DNA of 64,000 bases, from the NCBI RefSeq assembly GCF_030445035.2, contig NC_080677.1:156861169-156925168 (forward strand), given 5' to 3'. Below are positions 34,377 through 45,165 of this stretch, piece after piece; the stretch's first letter is position 1, and every line of letters begins with the position of its first letter. The DNA comes from Dasypus novemcinctus (lineage: Eukaryota; Chordata; Mammalia; Cingulata; Dasypodidae). The translations under genes were made by a program, and so were the position numbers. Below the pieces are notes generated by a model. The model worked only from the letters and a program-made list of their open reading frames with translations. It was not told the origin of the DNA and searched no databases.

Positions 34377-36289
34377 TTGATTGATTTTCTTATATTGAAC
34401 CAGCCTTGCATACAAGGAATAAATCCCACGTGGTCATGATATAGAAGTCTTTTGATATGCTGCTGGATTCAATTTGCAAGTATTTTGTTGAAAATTTTTG
34501 CATCTATGTTCATTAGAGAGATTGATCTTTAATTTTCTTTTCTTGTAGTGTCTTTATCTGGCTTTGGTATTAGGGTGATGTTGGATTCATAAAATATGTT
34601 GGGTAATTTTTCCTCCTCTTCAATTTTTTGAAAGAGTTTAAACAGGATTGGTGTTAATTCTTTTCTAAATGCTTGGTAGAATTCACCTGTGAAGCCTTCT
34701 GTTCCTAGACATTTCTTCACTGGGAGATTTTTATGATGAATTCAATCTCTTGAAATGTGATTGGTTTGTTATTTCTTACAGAGTAAGTGTAGGTTGTGCA
34801 TTTCTAGGAATTTGTCCATTTCTTCTAGGTTGTCTAGTTTGTTGGCACACAGTTTCTCATAATATCCTCTTATGATCCTTTTTATTTCTGTGGGGTCAGT
34901 TGTAACTCTACACCCCCCCCCCTTCATTTCTCATTGTATTTATTTGTATCTTCTCTCATTTTTTCTTTGTTAGTGTAATTAGGGGGTTGTCAATTTTATC
35001 GATCTTCCAAAGAATCAACTTTTGGGTTTTTAAAATTTTCTCTATTTTTTTTTCTCAATTTCATTTATTTCTGCTCTAATCTTTACTATGTTTTTCCTTC
35101 TGCTTGCTTTGGGATTGATTTGTGGTTTCTTTTTCTTTTTCTGGTTTCTTTTTCTGGTTTCCCTAGATTTTTCAGTTAAATTTTTGAGTGTAGCTTTCTT
35201 CTTTTTTTAATACAGGTGTTTAGGGCTATAAATTTCCCTCTCAAGACTACTTTCTCTATATCCCATAAGTTTTGATAAGTTGTGCTCTCATTTTCATTTG
35301 TCTCAATATATTTACTGATTTCACTTGCAATTTCTTCTTTGATCCACTGATTATTTAGGAATGTGTTGTTCAGCCGCCACACATTTGTGAATTTACTTTT
35401 TTCCTGTCTGTTATTGATTTGAGTTTCATTTCATTGTTCTCTGAGAGGGTGCTCTGTAAAATTTCAATCTTTTCATATTTTTTTAGAGCAGCATTGTGCC
35501 CTAACACGTGATCTATCCTGGAGAAAGATCCATGGGCACTTGAGAAGAATGTATAACCCGCTGTGTTTGGATGAAGCATTCTCTGTATGTCTGTTAGGTC
35601 TTACATGTTTATCCTATTGTTCAGGTTCTCGTTTCCTTTCCAATCTTCTGTCTAGTTGTTCTAAAGATGTGAGTAAGGTGTTGAACTCTCCAATGATTAT
35701 TATAGAGATGTGTATTTCTCCCTTCAGTTTTGCTAGAGTTTGTCTCATGTATTTTGGGGCACCCTGGTTAGATGCATAGATATTTGTGACTGTTATATCT
35801 TCCTGGTGGATTGTCCCTTTTGTTAATATATAATGGCCTCCTGTATCTCCTATAACTTTTTTGCATTTAAAGTCTTCCCTTGTTTGGTTACTATTTGGGT
35901 GGAGTATCATTTTCCAACCTTTCACTTTAAGTCTTTTTGTATCCCTGGGTCTAAGGTGACTTTCTTGTAAGCAGCATATGGATGGCTCATATTTTTTCAT
36001 CCATTCTGTCAGCCTGTATCTTTTGACTGGAGAATTTAATCCATTCATCTTCAATGATAATACTGTAAATGCATTATTTGCTTCCACCATTTTATTCTTC
36101 GGTTTTCATATGTCATATCATATTTTTTCTGTCTTTTCACTCTTTGGTTAACCTTTCTCTATTCTTTTTTCTATAATCTCCTCCAGACCTCTATCTCCTG
36201 TCTTTTTATTTCAGGTTCTAAGATTCCTTTAATATTTTTCTGCAAAGGTGGAATCTTTTTGCAAACTCTCTTAGTTTCTGTTTGTGAAA

Positions 36290-37710
36290 ATTTTATACTC
36301 ACCTTCATATTTGAAGAACAATTATGCTGGATAGAGATTTTTTTTTTTCAATATCCTAATTGTGTCATCCCACTGTCTTCTCACCTCCGTGGTTTCTGAA
36401 GGAAATCCATGCTAAGTCCCACTGGACATCCTTTGTATATGATGATTTGCTTTTCCCTTGCTGCTCTGAGAATTTTCTATTTATCTTAGACATTTGACAT
36501 TCTGATAGTATGTGTCTTAGAGTAGGTCTATTAGGATTTATTTGGACTGGTATATAGTGCACTTCTTGGACATGTAAGTTCATTTCTTTCATGAGAGCTG
36601 GGAAATTTTCAGCTATTATTTTCTCAAATACTCTTTCTGGCTCTTTTCTCTCCTCTTCTCCTTCTGGAACTCCCATGACACATATGTTGTTGTGTTTTGT
36701 GTTGTCATTCAACTCTCTGACCCTCTGCTCAATTTTTTCCTTTCTTTCTTCAATGTCAGTTGTTCTGCCTTCTGTACACTTATTCTTTCTTCTATCATTT
36801 TGAGTCTGCTGTTTTATGCTTCTGTATTAGTCAGCCAAAGGGGTGCTGATGCAAAACACCGGTATTTATTTGGGGTAGAAGCTTACAGTTACCAGGCTAT
36901 AACACATAAGTTACTTAGTTCAACAAAGTCTGTTGCCAAGTGTTGGAGCAAGATGGCTGCTGATGTCTTCAAGGGCTCAGGATTCCTGGGTTCCTCTCTT
37001 CCTGGGACTCATTTCTCTCCGGGCTTAGCTGCTCTGCTTTCTCCACTAGGGCAGCTGTAGAATATCAGGCAAAATGCTTATCTTTCTTCCTGAGGCCTCT
37101 GCCTGTGTTTAAGGGAGGTTTCTGTCCTTCCTCGTGTATCTGCTTCTCTCTGTGTTTCTTCCCAGGCTCCAGGATCAAACCTCCAACCTCCCTTCTCTGC
37201 AGTCTGGTTTCTACTGACATGGTTCAATCAAACTTCCAATCATTATTTAATCAAGTAAAAGTGAAATCTCTGTATCCAATATAATCTAATATGCCCAGAG
37301 GAACAAATCAATTTACAAACATAATCCATTTTCTATTTTCTGGAATTCATAAACAATATCAAACTGCTACAGCCTCTAATGTCTTTTTGCTCTCACCTAT
37401 TGTGTCTTTCATTTCCACGAGCTCTGTTGCTTTTCTGTCCAATGCTCACTCAATGTCTTCTCATTTTTATTTATTTATTTTATTTTATTTTATTTTTTAT
37501 TTTTGCTCAATGTCTTCTTGATGTCATTCATCTCTTTAACTAGATTGTCTTTCATTTCATTAATTTGATTTTGGAAATTTGTGTGCATCTTGCTAATTAG
37601 CTCTCTCAAGTCCTGCGTCTCTTCTGGGGGTTTGATATATTCCTTTTCTTGGGCCATGTCTTCTATTTTCTTATTCAGGCTTGTAATTTTTTGCTGATGT
37701 CTAGGCATCT
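36290..37710 (-). pseudogene. L1 ORF1p remnant, split by an LTR
   Basis: ORF1p is the RNA-binding trimeric coat protein of L1. The N-terminal coiled-coil part (NKKIEDMAQEKEYIKPPEE, NFQNQINEMKDNLVKEMNDI) is at 37490-37708. The RRM part (NNICVMGVPEGEEERKEPER, FEKIIAENFPALMKE) is at about 36500-36700. The C-terminal domain follows in a shifted frame (KNLYPA, KYEGEYKIFT) at about 36290-36340. A solo LTR at 36823-37371 lies between the coiled coil and the RRM. Confidence 0.88.
36823..37371 (-). mobile_element. Solo LTR, same family as 12099-13188
   Basis: Fossil LTR inside L1 ORF1. Termini tgtattagtcagcc and aaactgctaca, near-matching duplication gcttc (36818-36822) and gcctc (37372-37376). It has the same layout as the copy at 12099, including the antisense 'gggtgctgatgcaaaacacc' and 'atttggggtagaagcttacag' blocks. 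It has no SINE and no internal region. Younger than the L1 it entered. Confidence 0.87.
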
Positions 37711-38655
37711 GATTAGGATGTACTCTACTGAGATGCTCAATTTCTTTCTTTTTTGTAGGGATTTAGTGGTGGGAGGCTATGTGTTGCCACTGCTCTTTGA
37801 TTTTTGGCTCAACCTGAATCATTAGGATTTTCCCTGCTAGTTACTCAAAACTGGGTTCTGGACCCAGTAATTGGTTGCAGATCTGCTCCCTAAGGCCTTG
37901 GGGAAGGACGCTATAAAGGCAGGGAAAAGCCTCCCTTACTTAATTTTCTCACGTGCACTTCCTTGGTCTGCCAGCAGATGGTGATTTTTGGCAGCTCTTA
38001 GTTCAATGCCTGGTTGAAGCATATTTGTTTCAACACAGAGGGATCAATGTGATAGAGCCTCCTACCTGGACGCCCTTGCAATTCAAACTTTCTCAGAGAC
38101 AGTTCTCTAGGCTTCTCTGGCAGCCTCCTCCCTTTTCCCAGGTAGGAACTATTTCCACTCCCCTCTGAATCCTCAACAATCCCTCTGGTTCCCAAAGCAA
38201 ACAACTGCCATATCCCACCCCTCTGGCCTGGAAGGGCTCTTGGGTCACAGCAGAACAAATTTGTAAGTCAAAAGCTGAGTCAGCCTTAGGCTCTGTCCCT
38301 CTCTTTCTTCTTTCCTGGGGAGGTGTGTCCTCAGCAATCAGTTCCACCAGAAGAGAGGGAGATTGCCAGGGTCAGATCTCTCCAGTCCTAAGCAGGATCC
38401 CAGAGCAAAGCACAGCGTGGTCCTCCTTGGTCTCTAAAGTGTCTTTAGCGTTAGGAAGGGTGCTGGCAGCAGCAGCCACTGGTTTCAACTCACAGTAACT
38501 CCCCTTTTTTGTCCCTTTCTCTCCTGGGTGGTGTTCAGCCTTCACCTGGTGTGAATCCTAGAACACCTTTTTCCAGGCTGTTTCAGCCTGTCCTCTAGCT
38601 ATTGTTTTTGGAGGAGAGTCCCATGTCTTTCCAGTTCGCCATCTTCCCACGAGTT
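37711..38655 (-). promoter_or_regulatory. L1 5' UTR / internal promoter region
   Basis: About 945 bases upstream of ORF1 on the minus strand are richer in G+C than the ORFs and have no long frame. The first bases resemble the conserved L1 start and contain the YY1-type AAGATGGC element that sets the transcription start in other mammalian L1s. Presumed inactive. Confidence 0.7.
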
Positions 38656-38847
38656 CTCCTTATGTAATTTTCTTGCACGTGGTATCAAAGTTAGTCAGTG
38701 CGATTAATAGAATCTGGCAGCAGTGATAGCATGTGACTCCTAGGCTAGGTCATAAAAGACACTGTGACTTTCTGCCTTGGCTTCTGTCTCTCAGAACACT
38801 CGCTCTTGGGGGAAGCCAGCTGCTTTGTCAAGAGAACGCTAGTTGGG

Positions 38848-39032
38848 AGGCAGATGTGGCTCAGGTGATTGGGCCCCCATCTACCGTATGGGTGGCCTCA
38901 GGTTCAGTTCCTCCTGGTGAAGGCAAGCTGGCCTGCGTCACCATGCTGAGCTGACAGCAGACAGTGCAAACAATAAAGCGGGGGGAGAAAAAATAAATGA
39001 AATAACATAAATAAATCTTAAAAAATAAAAGA
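38848..39032 (+). mobile_element. Short tRNA-derived SINE variant
   Basis: The head 'gaggcagatgtggctcaggtgattgggcccccatctacc' with B-box caggttcagttcc is followed by a shortened body (aaggcaagctggcc...) and the tail aaataaatgaaataacataaataaatct. Flanks agagaacgct and agagaatgct are a likely duplication. The head matches the composite elements rather than the main DAS group. Confidence 0.8.
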
Positions 39033-40430
39033 GAGAGAATGCTCGAACAGTGCCAGGGAGAAAGATCCCGGGTGAGTCTTCAGATGCCTGCAACCTCACA
39101 AGAGACCCAGGGAATCTGCCCCCAAATTCCTGACCCATGTGAATTGTGAAATTTAAAAAATGTTTGTTGCTGTAAGCCACCACATTTTAGGGTAATTTGT
39201 TACACAAAAAATTGTTACCTATTGTTACAGCAATATGGTAAATATATAGTTTTTAAATACATTTTAAAATACATTTCAATAAGATTTTAGAAGAGAGGGA
39301 AAAAAATAGATATGGTCAGTCTGTCTTCTTGAACCAGAATCCTACTCTCTCTTGAACTTAAAATATTTCCTATCACCATGGTTCTATTTGAATAAAAAAT
39401 TAATATTAATAAGGAGAAAAAGGTTGGGGAAACAGATGTTCATACATGCAAAGAGTTCATATTCAAATTGCACAGAACATTTTAACTCTTATAAATTTGT
39501 ATAGCTACCAAGTCACGTGTTAAGATAGTTTGTGTTAGAACCAAGACATTTTGAGCATACAGACCTGCAAACAAACAGAGAGTAATGGGAAAGAACACTG
39601 AGGTGAACATGTTGCTTAGCAACAGAAGAAAAAAACACCTGCTTCAATCAGATATCACAGCCGAAATCTCATCCTGGATTCAATTGTTGTGGTGAACAGT
39701 TGTGTATTTAGGGGAAAAAAGAATAACCAATTGTTTTTTATATGCTCTTCTCTTTTATCTAGATGAAGTTTTTCTCAGTTTAATATTTTAAATTGGAATT
39801 TTCACTGTTATTCCTCTTTCCTGTTGTTCTAAAACTTTGTTTTCAAAATTCTCTCTCCATTTCTTTTTTATTCTCTCATCCCTGATGACCTTCTCCAACT
39901 GCTCTCACCTAATACCCTCCTCTCCCCCACAAACACACAGAAGTTGCTCTTGGCCCAAATGTTATGTACGTATTTGTTTGACTATTTGAAAGGAAGCCTC
40001 TGCTTTTCCTTTGTTTTGAGACAGACTTTGCAGAATTAATTCCAGCTACTTTACAAGTGTCTAATTTGAAAATTTGTCTATATGTGTCTCTTTTTTCAAA
40101 TGGAAACTGTTTCTTTGCAAATGCTTGGAAAAAAAAATTACATTCTAAGAAATGAGATTAAAATTATTTGTACTGCCAAATTTTTACCAGACTTCAGTTA
40201 CATTATTTCCTGTGTTATTGTAGTTTCACAAATGTATAATGTTGCATAATGGAACATCGCTGAGCAGCATGTAACCTTTTCCTGTTACATCTGAGTGATT
40301 TATTCCAGCTGAAAATTTATGATGTGTGCAAAACAGGCTCATATAATTGCAGAACTCAGGAATTAGAGTAGTGCCTCGCAGGATACTGGAATTTTAACCC
40401 GTGGGGTTGAATTAAGCAGAATACTCCCGG
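39033..40430. other. AT-rich unique sequence, nothing recognised
   Basis: No gene or clear repeat. A/T homopolymer runs are common. Confidence 0.5.
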
Positions 40431-40434
40431 TGTT

Positions 40435-40660
40435 GCGGCATAAGTAGTGAAGTCAGGCATAAATGGATTCCAATCGTGAATCTATTTATCAGCTGTTGGA
40501 GAGTTAACATGGTACTTAATCTTTCCACGCCCCAGTTTCCTCCTCTGTAAAACACAAATGTTAATACCTGCTTTGCACAGTGGTTTGACAGTTAAATGTG
40601 ATAACCTATTGTAAAGTTGTGTGCCAAGATTTAAGTGCTCATTAAATTTTGCCTCTCTCC
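40435..40660 (+). mobile_element. MIR SINE
   Basis: 'gttaacatggtacttaatctttccacgccccagtttcctcctctgtaaaac' followed by 'aatgttaatacctgctttgcacagtggtttgacagttaaatgtga' is the MIR core and 3' half. Confidence 0.85.
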
Positions 40661-42290
40661 ATATGATATGTATGATAAAGTTTTCCAGCTATACTCATGT
40701 CTAACAGGCTTTCACTATTCATATTCTTAACTACTATTTAAGTCAGAAAATATGCATAAATTACCAACTGTGAGACAGTAACTCCCATACTTCAAAATTT
40801 TTTAAATGATTTCCTTTCAATTTTATTTTACATCATAACTCACTTAAATGGAGAGAGGAGGGAATGCAGTTAGAACAGCTCTTAGGGAAGTATAAATATT
40901 GTACCCAAGATAAGCCATTTGCAATTTATTAATCACATGCACACACACACACCACATCGGACAAACTGATAATTCATGTGTCACAAATATTACCTGAACT
41001 TCTTAAAACGTGGTGTGAATGAAACCAAGATTTTCAGGTCACCTAGTTTCTCTAAGAATAAAAATTCCCTAATGTCTTCTGGTGGCTGGACAGGGAACTC
41101 AAGGCGGGAATTGATGGAGTGGCCCAAACCATTGCCACAGCTGAATCAACACAGCCAGTCCCTTTCAATTAACACTGTGAGTCAGTGGCATCATTTTCCC
41201 CATGCAGGGAAGAACATATCATTTCTAAATGTCTAAAACCTGGAATTCATGCCTGTGTTCTCCGTAACATTAAGAAATGAAATATGAGCATGGAAGTTGT
41301 CCTACTTTTCTATGTAAAGATACCAACAAAAACAACAAACTTAAAACTGCCTGTTTTGGATGTCATCTTTAGCCTGGATGACTATTTTCATTGCAGGATG
41401 ATATGCTAAATGAGATCAATTATTGAGGTTAAATACTGCACTGTCATATTGAATTTATAGTCTTTTGCCTTGCAACTTATTTCAAGATTTTTTGTTTTTG
41501 TTATTTAAAATAGTTTCTAAAGACCATCCCTTGCTTTTATTAGTACCTTGCTCTTATAGCTCTCCTCACTTGAGGCCCTTCCGCTCAGTGAACGCAGTAA
41601 AGGGTGGAAGAGAAGAAAATAATTTGAGAGCAGGGCCCACTCAATGAGGAGCCACCAGTTGGCAAGTGAGACAAGGTCTAAATGAATTCTGGAGACGTAT
41701 TTGCTCCATTCATTCATTGATCAAATATTTATTGAACACCTAATATCTACTAGGTCCTGAGATAGGTAAACAGTGGTTTTTCTCCTACCTAACTTGATTT
41801 AATGATTAATAGTGAGGCCCTTTCTCAGTGTCTCAATTTCCAATGTTTATTTCCCTTTGACTTGTGCAATCATTTATTCAACAAATTTTTATAGAGTGAT
41901 TCCCTTCCTGGGGAAGTAGAAGGCTAGTTTCATTTATAAAACCAGGAAACCACCTTTGAAAAGATCATATATACTTCCTGTATACTTTCCCCTTTATGTA
42001 TGAGAGTTTCCGTTGGATCAACAAAGACAATGTTATCATTCGTATGCTTGGAAGGAAGTGGAGTGATGACCTAAATGAGGTTTTCCATGCAGAAATTGAG
42101 TTCTTTTGGGTCAAGTCCAAAGGGGGCTCACTAGAGCCATGAGAGACAGACTGCCAGCTGTGTGGAATCTAGAAGCTTCACTAGTTGATCAATTCCTGCA
42201 TTTGGAATGAGCCCTGGAAAGCTACCCTGCTATACCTTTTCCCTTGCTTGTCATGGGTCTTTTTGTTTTCCCACTATTTTTTTTTCTCTT
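40661..42290. other. Mostly unique sequence with L2-like traces
   Basis: A short L2 3' end in reverse complement lies at about 41706-41775 (ttcattcattgatcaaatatttattgaacacctaatatctactagg) and a second trace at about 41866-41905. An open frame at 40976-41236 has no family resemblance. A CA run lies at about 40939-40952. Confidence 0.45.
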
Positions 42291-43290
42291 TGTTCTTCAG
42301 GTTGGATAATTTCCATTGATTTCTATGTAAGTTCATAGACGCTTTCTTCTGCCTCTCCAATCTGCTGTTAAGGCCATCTTTGATTTTTTTTTTTTTCCAT
42401 TTCATATATTGTAATTTTCTGCTCCATTAAAAAAAAAAAATTGTGACAATGAATGTAGAACTCTGTGATTATACCAGAACCCATTGAATGTATGCTTTGG
42501 ATGGATTGTATGCTATATGAATTTATTGCAATAAAATTGCTAAAATAATAATAAAAGTATAGTTTCCATTTCTCTGCTGGGATTCCCCATCTTTTCACCT
42601 ATTATGAGCATATTTCCCTTTGATTTTTTAATTCTACTTATAATAGCTGCCTTAACATTCATGTCTGCTAATTTCAACCTCTCAGTCATCTCAGAATGAT
42701 TCTCTGGACTGATTTTTCTCTTAACTATGGATTATGCTTTCTTTTTTCTTCACATATATAGTAAGTTTTACTGTATACAGAACATTACGGATGATACACT
42801 GTAGGCACTTTGGAATCTTTATATTCCTCTGAAAACTATCACTTTTTTCCCCTTAGAAGGCAGTTAAATTACTGGCTGATCAACTTGAACTTGCAGAGGG
42901 TTGGTTTTTCATGTATTTAGGACAGATCTCTCATGGTTTTGCTCCTAGTCCTAGGGTGAACTTCTTAGCCAGGAACATAGTCTTTACTTGTAAACTGAGG
43001 CCCTTCTGGGGTCTCAGTGGAAACTATGAGGTGTTTACCAAGCCCTCTAACTTGGTGGATCTTAAATACCAAACTTCAGAGTCTGCCCAATACATACACA
43101 GTTTGAAAGTCAGCCATGGATTTGCAAGAAGCTTAAATTCAGATTTTGGGACTCGCCCTTTCATGGCTCCCTTTGTTCCAGGATTTCTGCCCTTAAGATC
43201 AAGGCAAAGAGGTGGCCCCATACTCTATCTTCTGCCCAATAAGACAGTAGCTTTCTTCTTGAGTTCTAGCGAGATGCCACTGTAAGGACT
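42291..43290 (-). mobile_element. Old L1M 5' part, interrupted
   Basis: 'ttcaggttggataatttccattgatttctatgtaagttcatagacgctttcttctgcctctccaatctgctgtta', then 'ctgccttaacattcatgtctgctaatttcaacctctcagtcatctcag' follows the antisense of an old L1M or HAL1 region around ORF1. A short L1 3' end interrupts it at 42430-42555. The right boundary is uncertain. Confidence 0.6.
42430..42555 (+). mobile_element. Short L1 3' end
   Basis: 'ttgtgacaatgaatgtagaactctgtgattatacc', 'ttggatggattgtatgctatatgaatttattgcaataaaattgct' is an L1 3' terminus with AATAAA and an A-rich tail, in plus orientation inside the older minus-strand L1M. Confidence 0.65.
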
Positions 43291-43579
43291 AGAGAGTGTT
43301 CTCTGAGATAAAGCCATATAATTGAAGCTTTCACTCAGTTTCTCCAGTGCTTTCAAATAATTTTGAAAAAATTATTCCAACGATCCTACATGGGATCTAG
43401 CAAGGGTGGAGAAAAGGCTCAAAGGGACATTATATGAAAAAAGTTGAATATAGACTGTAAATTTCTTGAATTAGATTACTGCAGTTAAGGTGGGTATGTT
43501 TTTATTCCTGTTTTTAGGAAATGTACGTGTTGGTGTTAAGTGTTCAAGGAGCATGAACCTACACTCAGCTGTTCAGGAA

Positions 43580-43765
43580 ATGAATTGATAAGTAGGTAGG
43601 TAAATAGGTGGCTAGATAAAATGATATGGCAAATGTGGCGAAATGTTAAAATGTTAAAATTGGGGATGGGGTAGGGATATGTTGGAGTTCCCCTCATGGG
43701 GTTTGTAATGCTTTTGTAATTGTCCTTTAAGTCTGAAAAGTGTTTCAAAATTAAAAGTTAAAATA
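43580..43765 (+). mobile_element. Old L1 3' end
   Basis: 'gataaaatgatatggcaaatgtggcgaaatgttaaaat', 'gatatgttggagttcccct' and 'gtctgaaaagtgtttcaaaattaaaagttaaaa' is the L1MB-type 3' terminus. Confidence 0.75.
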
Positions 43766-43924
43766 TGTTTCCAGAGTTTTTAATAGCCCTGTACACCATG
43801 AGCTCCTCCACTCTGACCACACTAGAGCTCTGAGAGCGTGACTCTTATGGGTGAGCATTGACAAGTGAGGTTGACAGATGTCATGTGGCACCTCCAGGGA
43901 AACTATTAACGGCACTTCACTGTG

Positions 43925-44090
43925 TTGTCTCATTTATCCTCAATCACCTCAAAGTGGGGAGGAAAGGGGAATTATTACTTTTTCACTGTACAACAGTGAA
44001 AAATTGTAACAGAAGCAGAGAAAAGTACTTATCAGAACATTTTATCCAATTAGTTGAGAGTAGGCCCTACATCTTCATATTTATATTATC
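43925..44090 (-). mobile_element. MIR SINE
   Basis: 'tctcatttatcctcaatcacctcaaagtgggg', 'attattactttttcactgtacaacagtg' and 'agaagcagagaaaagtacttatcag' follow the MIR consensus in reverse complement. Confidence 0.65.
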
Positions 44091-44193
44091 TGTTGGACAA
44101 GGTTAAATCTCAAAATCTACTAAGCTAATGAGATTTACAGACATATGAATGTCTTTAATTATAGCAAACATTTTTGTTTTAGACTCTACTTTT

Positions 44194-44600
44194 TAAAAAT
44201 ATTTATTATTTTTTTTTATTCTCCACCCCCCCGAGTTGTCTGCTCTCTGTGTCCATTTGCTGTGTGTTCTTCTGTGACCACTTCTATCCTTATCAGCGGC
44301 ACTGAGAATCTGCATTTCTTTTTTGTTGCATCATCTTGTTGTGTCAGCTCTCCCTGTGTATGGCTCCATTCTTGGGCAAGCTGCACTTTCTTTTGTGCTG
44401 GGCGGCTCTCCTTATGGGTACACTCCTTGCGCGTGGGGCTCCCCTACGCGGGGGACACCTATGTGTGGCACGGCACTCCTTGTGCGCATGAGCACTGCGC
44501 ATGGGCCAGCTCCACACGGGTCAAGGAGGCCCGGGGTTTAAACTGCAGACCTCTCATGTGGTAGACGGATGCTCTATCCATTGGGCCACGTCTGCTTCCC
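44194..44600 (-). mobile_element. DAS-type SINE
   Basis: Head ends 'ggccacgtctgcttccc'. Duplication ttagactctactttt (44179-44193) and ttagactctacattt (44601-44615), one mismatch. Confidence 0.95.
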
Positions 44601-44889
44601 TTAGACTCTACATTTTGATAATTTAAGTTAAAGTACAAGTGAGACTCAAATTTGCATTATCTATTAAGGAGACTTTATCAACTGAAAAACTGTAAGAAAT
44701 CTTTAAAGAATCTAGTAGAATGGTTGAATTTTAAAGTAAATGGAAAAGCAATGACCTTTCTAAACTGAAAAAAAAAAGTAAGAATGAGGGACAGAATTCA
44801 CTCAGTCATAACAAACCAAAAGCATAAAATAACCTTAAAATAAGGCAATATTCAAATAATATTGAATATTTTTATGCTGCAGAACAAGG

Positions 44890-45163
44890 TCAGCAATGAG
44901 TGAGGTCTCATCCAATCAGTTGAAGGCCTTAGCAGGAGAAGCGGGTTCAGCATTCAGGGAGCTCATTCACATCGCTGCTTCTGATAGCCAGTGTCTCCTG
45001 GGGAACAGGACAAGGATACACACCAGAGTGCCTGGCGGGGAGCCTGCCCTATGGACTTGGACTTGTGCATCCCCATGGTCATGAGAGACAATTTTAAAGA
45101 ATCTCATACTTTTTACAGATATCTCCTGTGGGTTCTGTTTCTCTAGGGAACCCTGATTAATAT
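44890..45163 (+). mobile_element. Old LTR-like fragment, same family as 24484-25085
   Basis: Fossil 3' portion: 'gtctcatccaatcagttgaaggcctta' and the ending 'ctgtgggttctgtttctctagggaaccctgattaata'. This is a common mammal-wide ending. Only the 3' half is present. Confidence 0.65.
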
Positions 45164-45165
45164 AG

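Larger units (their letters stand above)
28930..36090 (-). pseudogene. L1 ORF2p remnant (endonuclease and reverse transcriptase)
   Basis: ORF2p nicks DNA and copies RNA at the nick. The endonuclease N-terminus (LSLKMNGLNSPVKR, CCLQESHL) runs from about 36090. Its C-terminal part keeps SRIDHVLG, but the SDH motif reads SENNE, so a catalytic His appears lost. The connector [17 protein letters not shown] lies at about 35380, and RT sequence [18 protein letters not shown] and LIPKPDKDT at 34529-34720. The RT core FADD box is FEDD (complement of 30600-30611). The C-terminus (LVHCWWECRVVQPLWRTLW, ATPLLGIYSEE) is at about 29150-29300, ending near 'DEWINKLW'-like sequence. Many frame changes occur, and two insertions interrupt it. 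Confidence 0.9.
28840..38655 (-). mobile_element. Near full-length L1, xenarthran lineage, with nested insertions
   Basis: The tail is poly-T at about 28846. ORF2 spans about 36090 to 28930 and ORF1 about 37710 to 36290. The 5' UTR reaches about 38655 and opens, on the minus strand, with GTGGGAAGATGGCGAACTGG. That resembles the L1 5' end and holds a YY1-like AAGATGGC (complement of 38638-38645). Three later insertions split it: a chimeric retrocopy (30886-33853), a SINE (33958-34376) and a solo LTR (36823-37371). Without them and their duplications about 5.86 kb remain, the usual full L1 length. Both frames are broken, so it is not active. Possible imperfect duplication tatataatttt / tatgtaatttt at the two ends. 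Confidence 0.9.
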
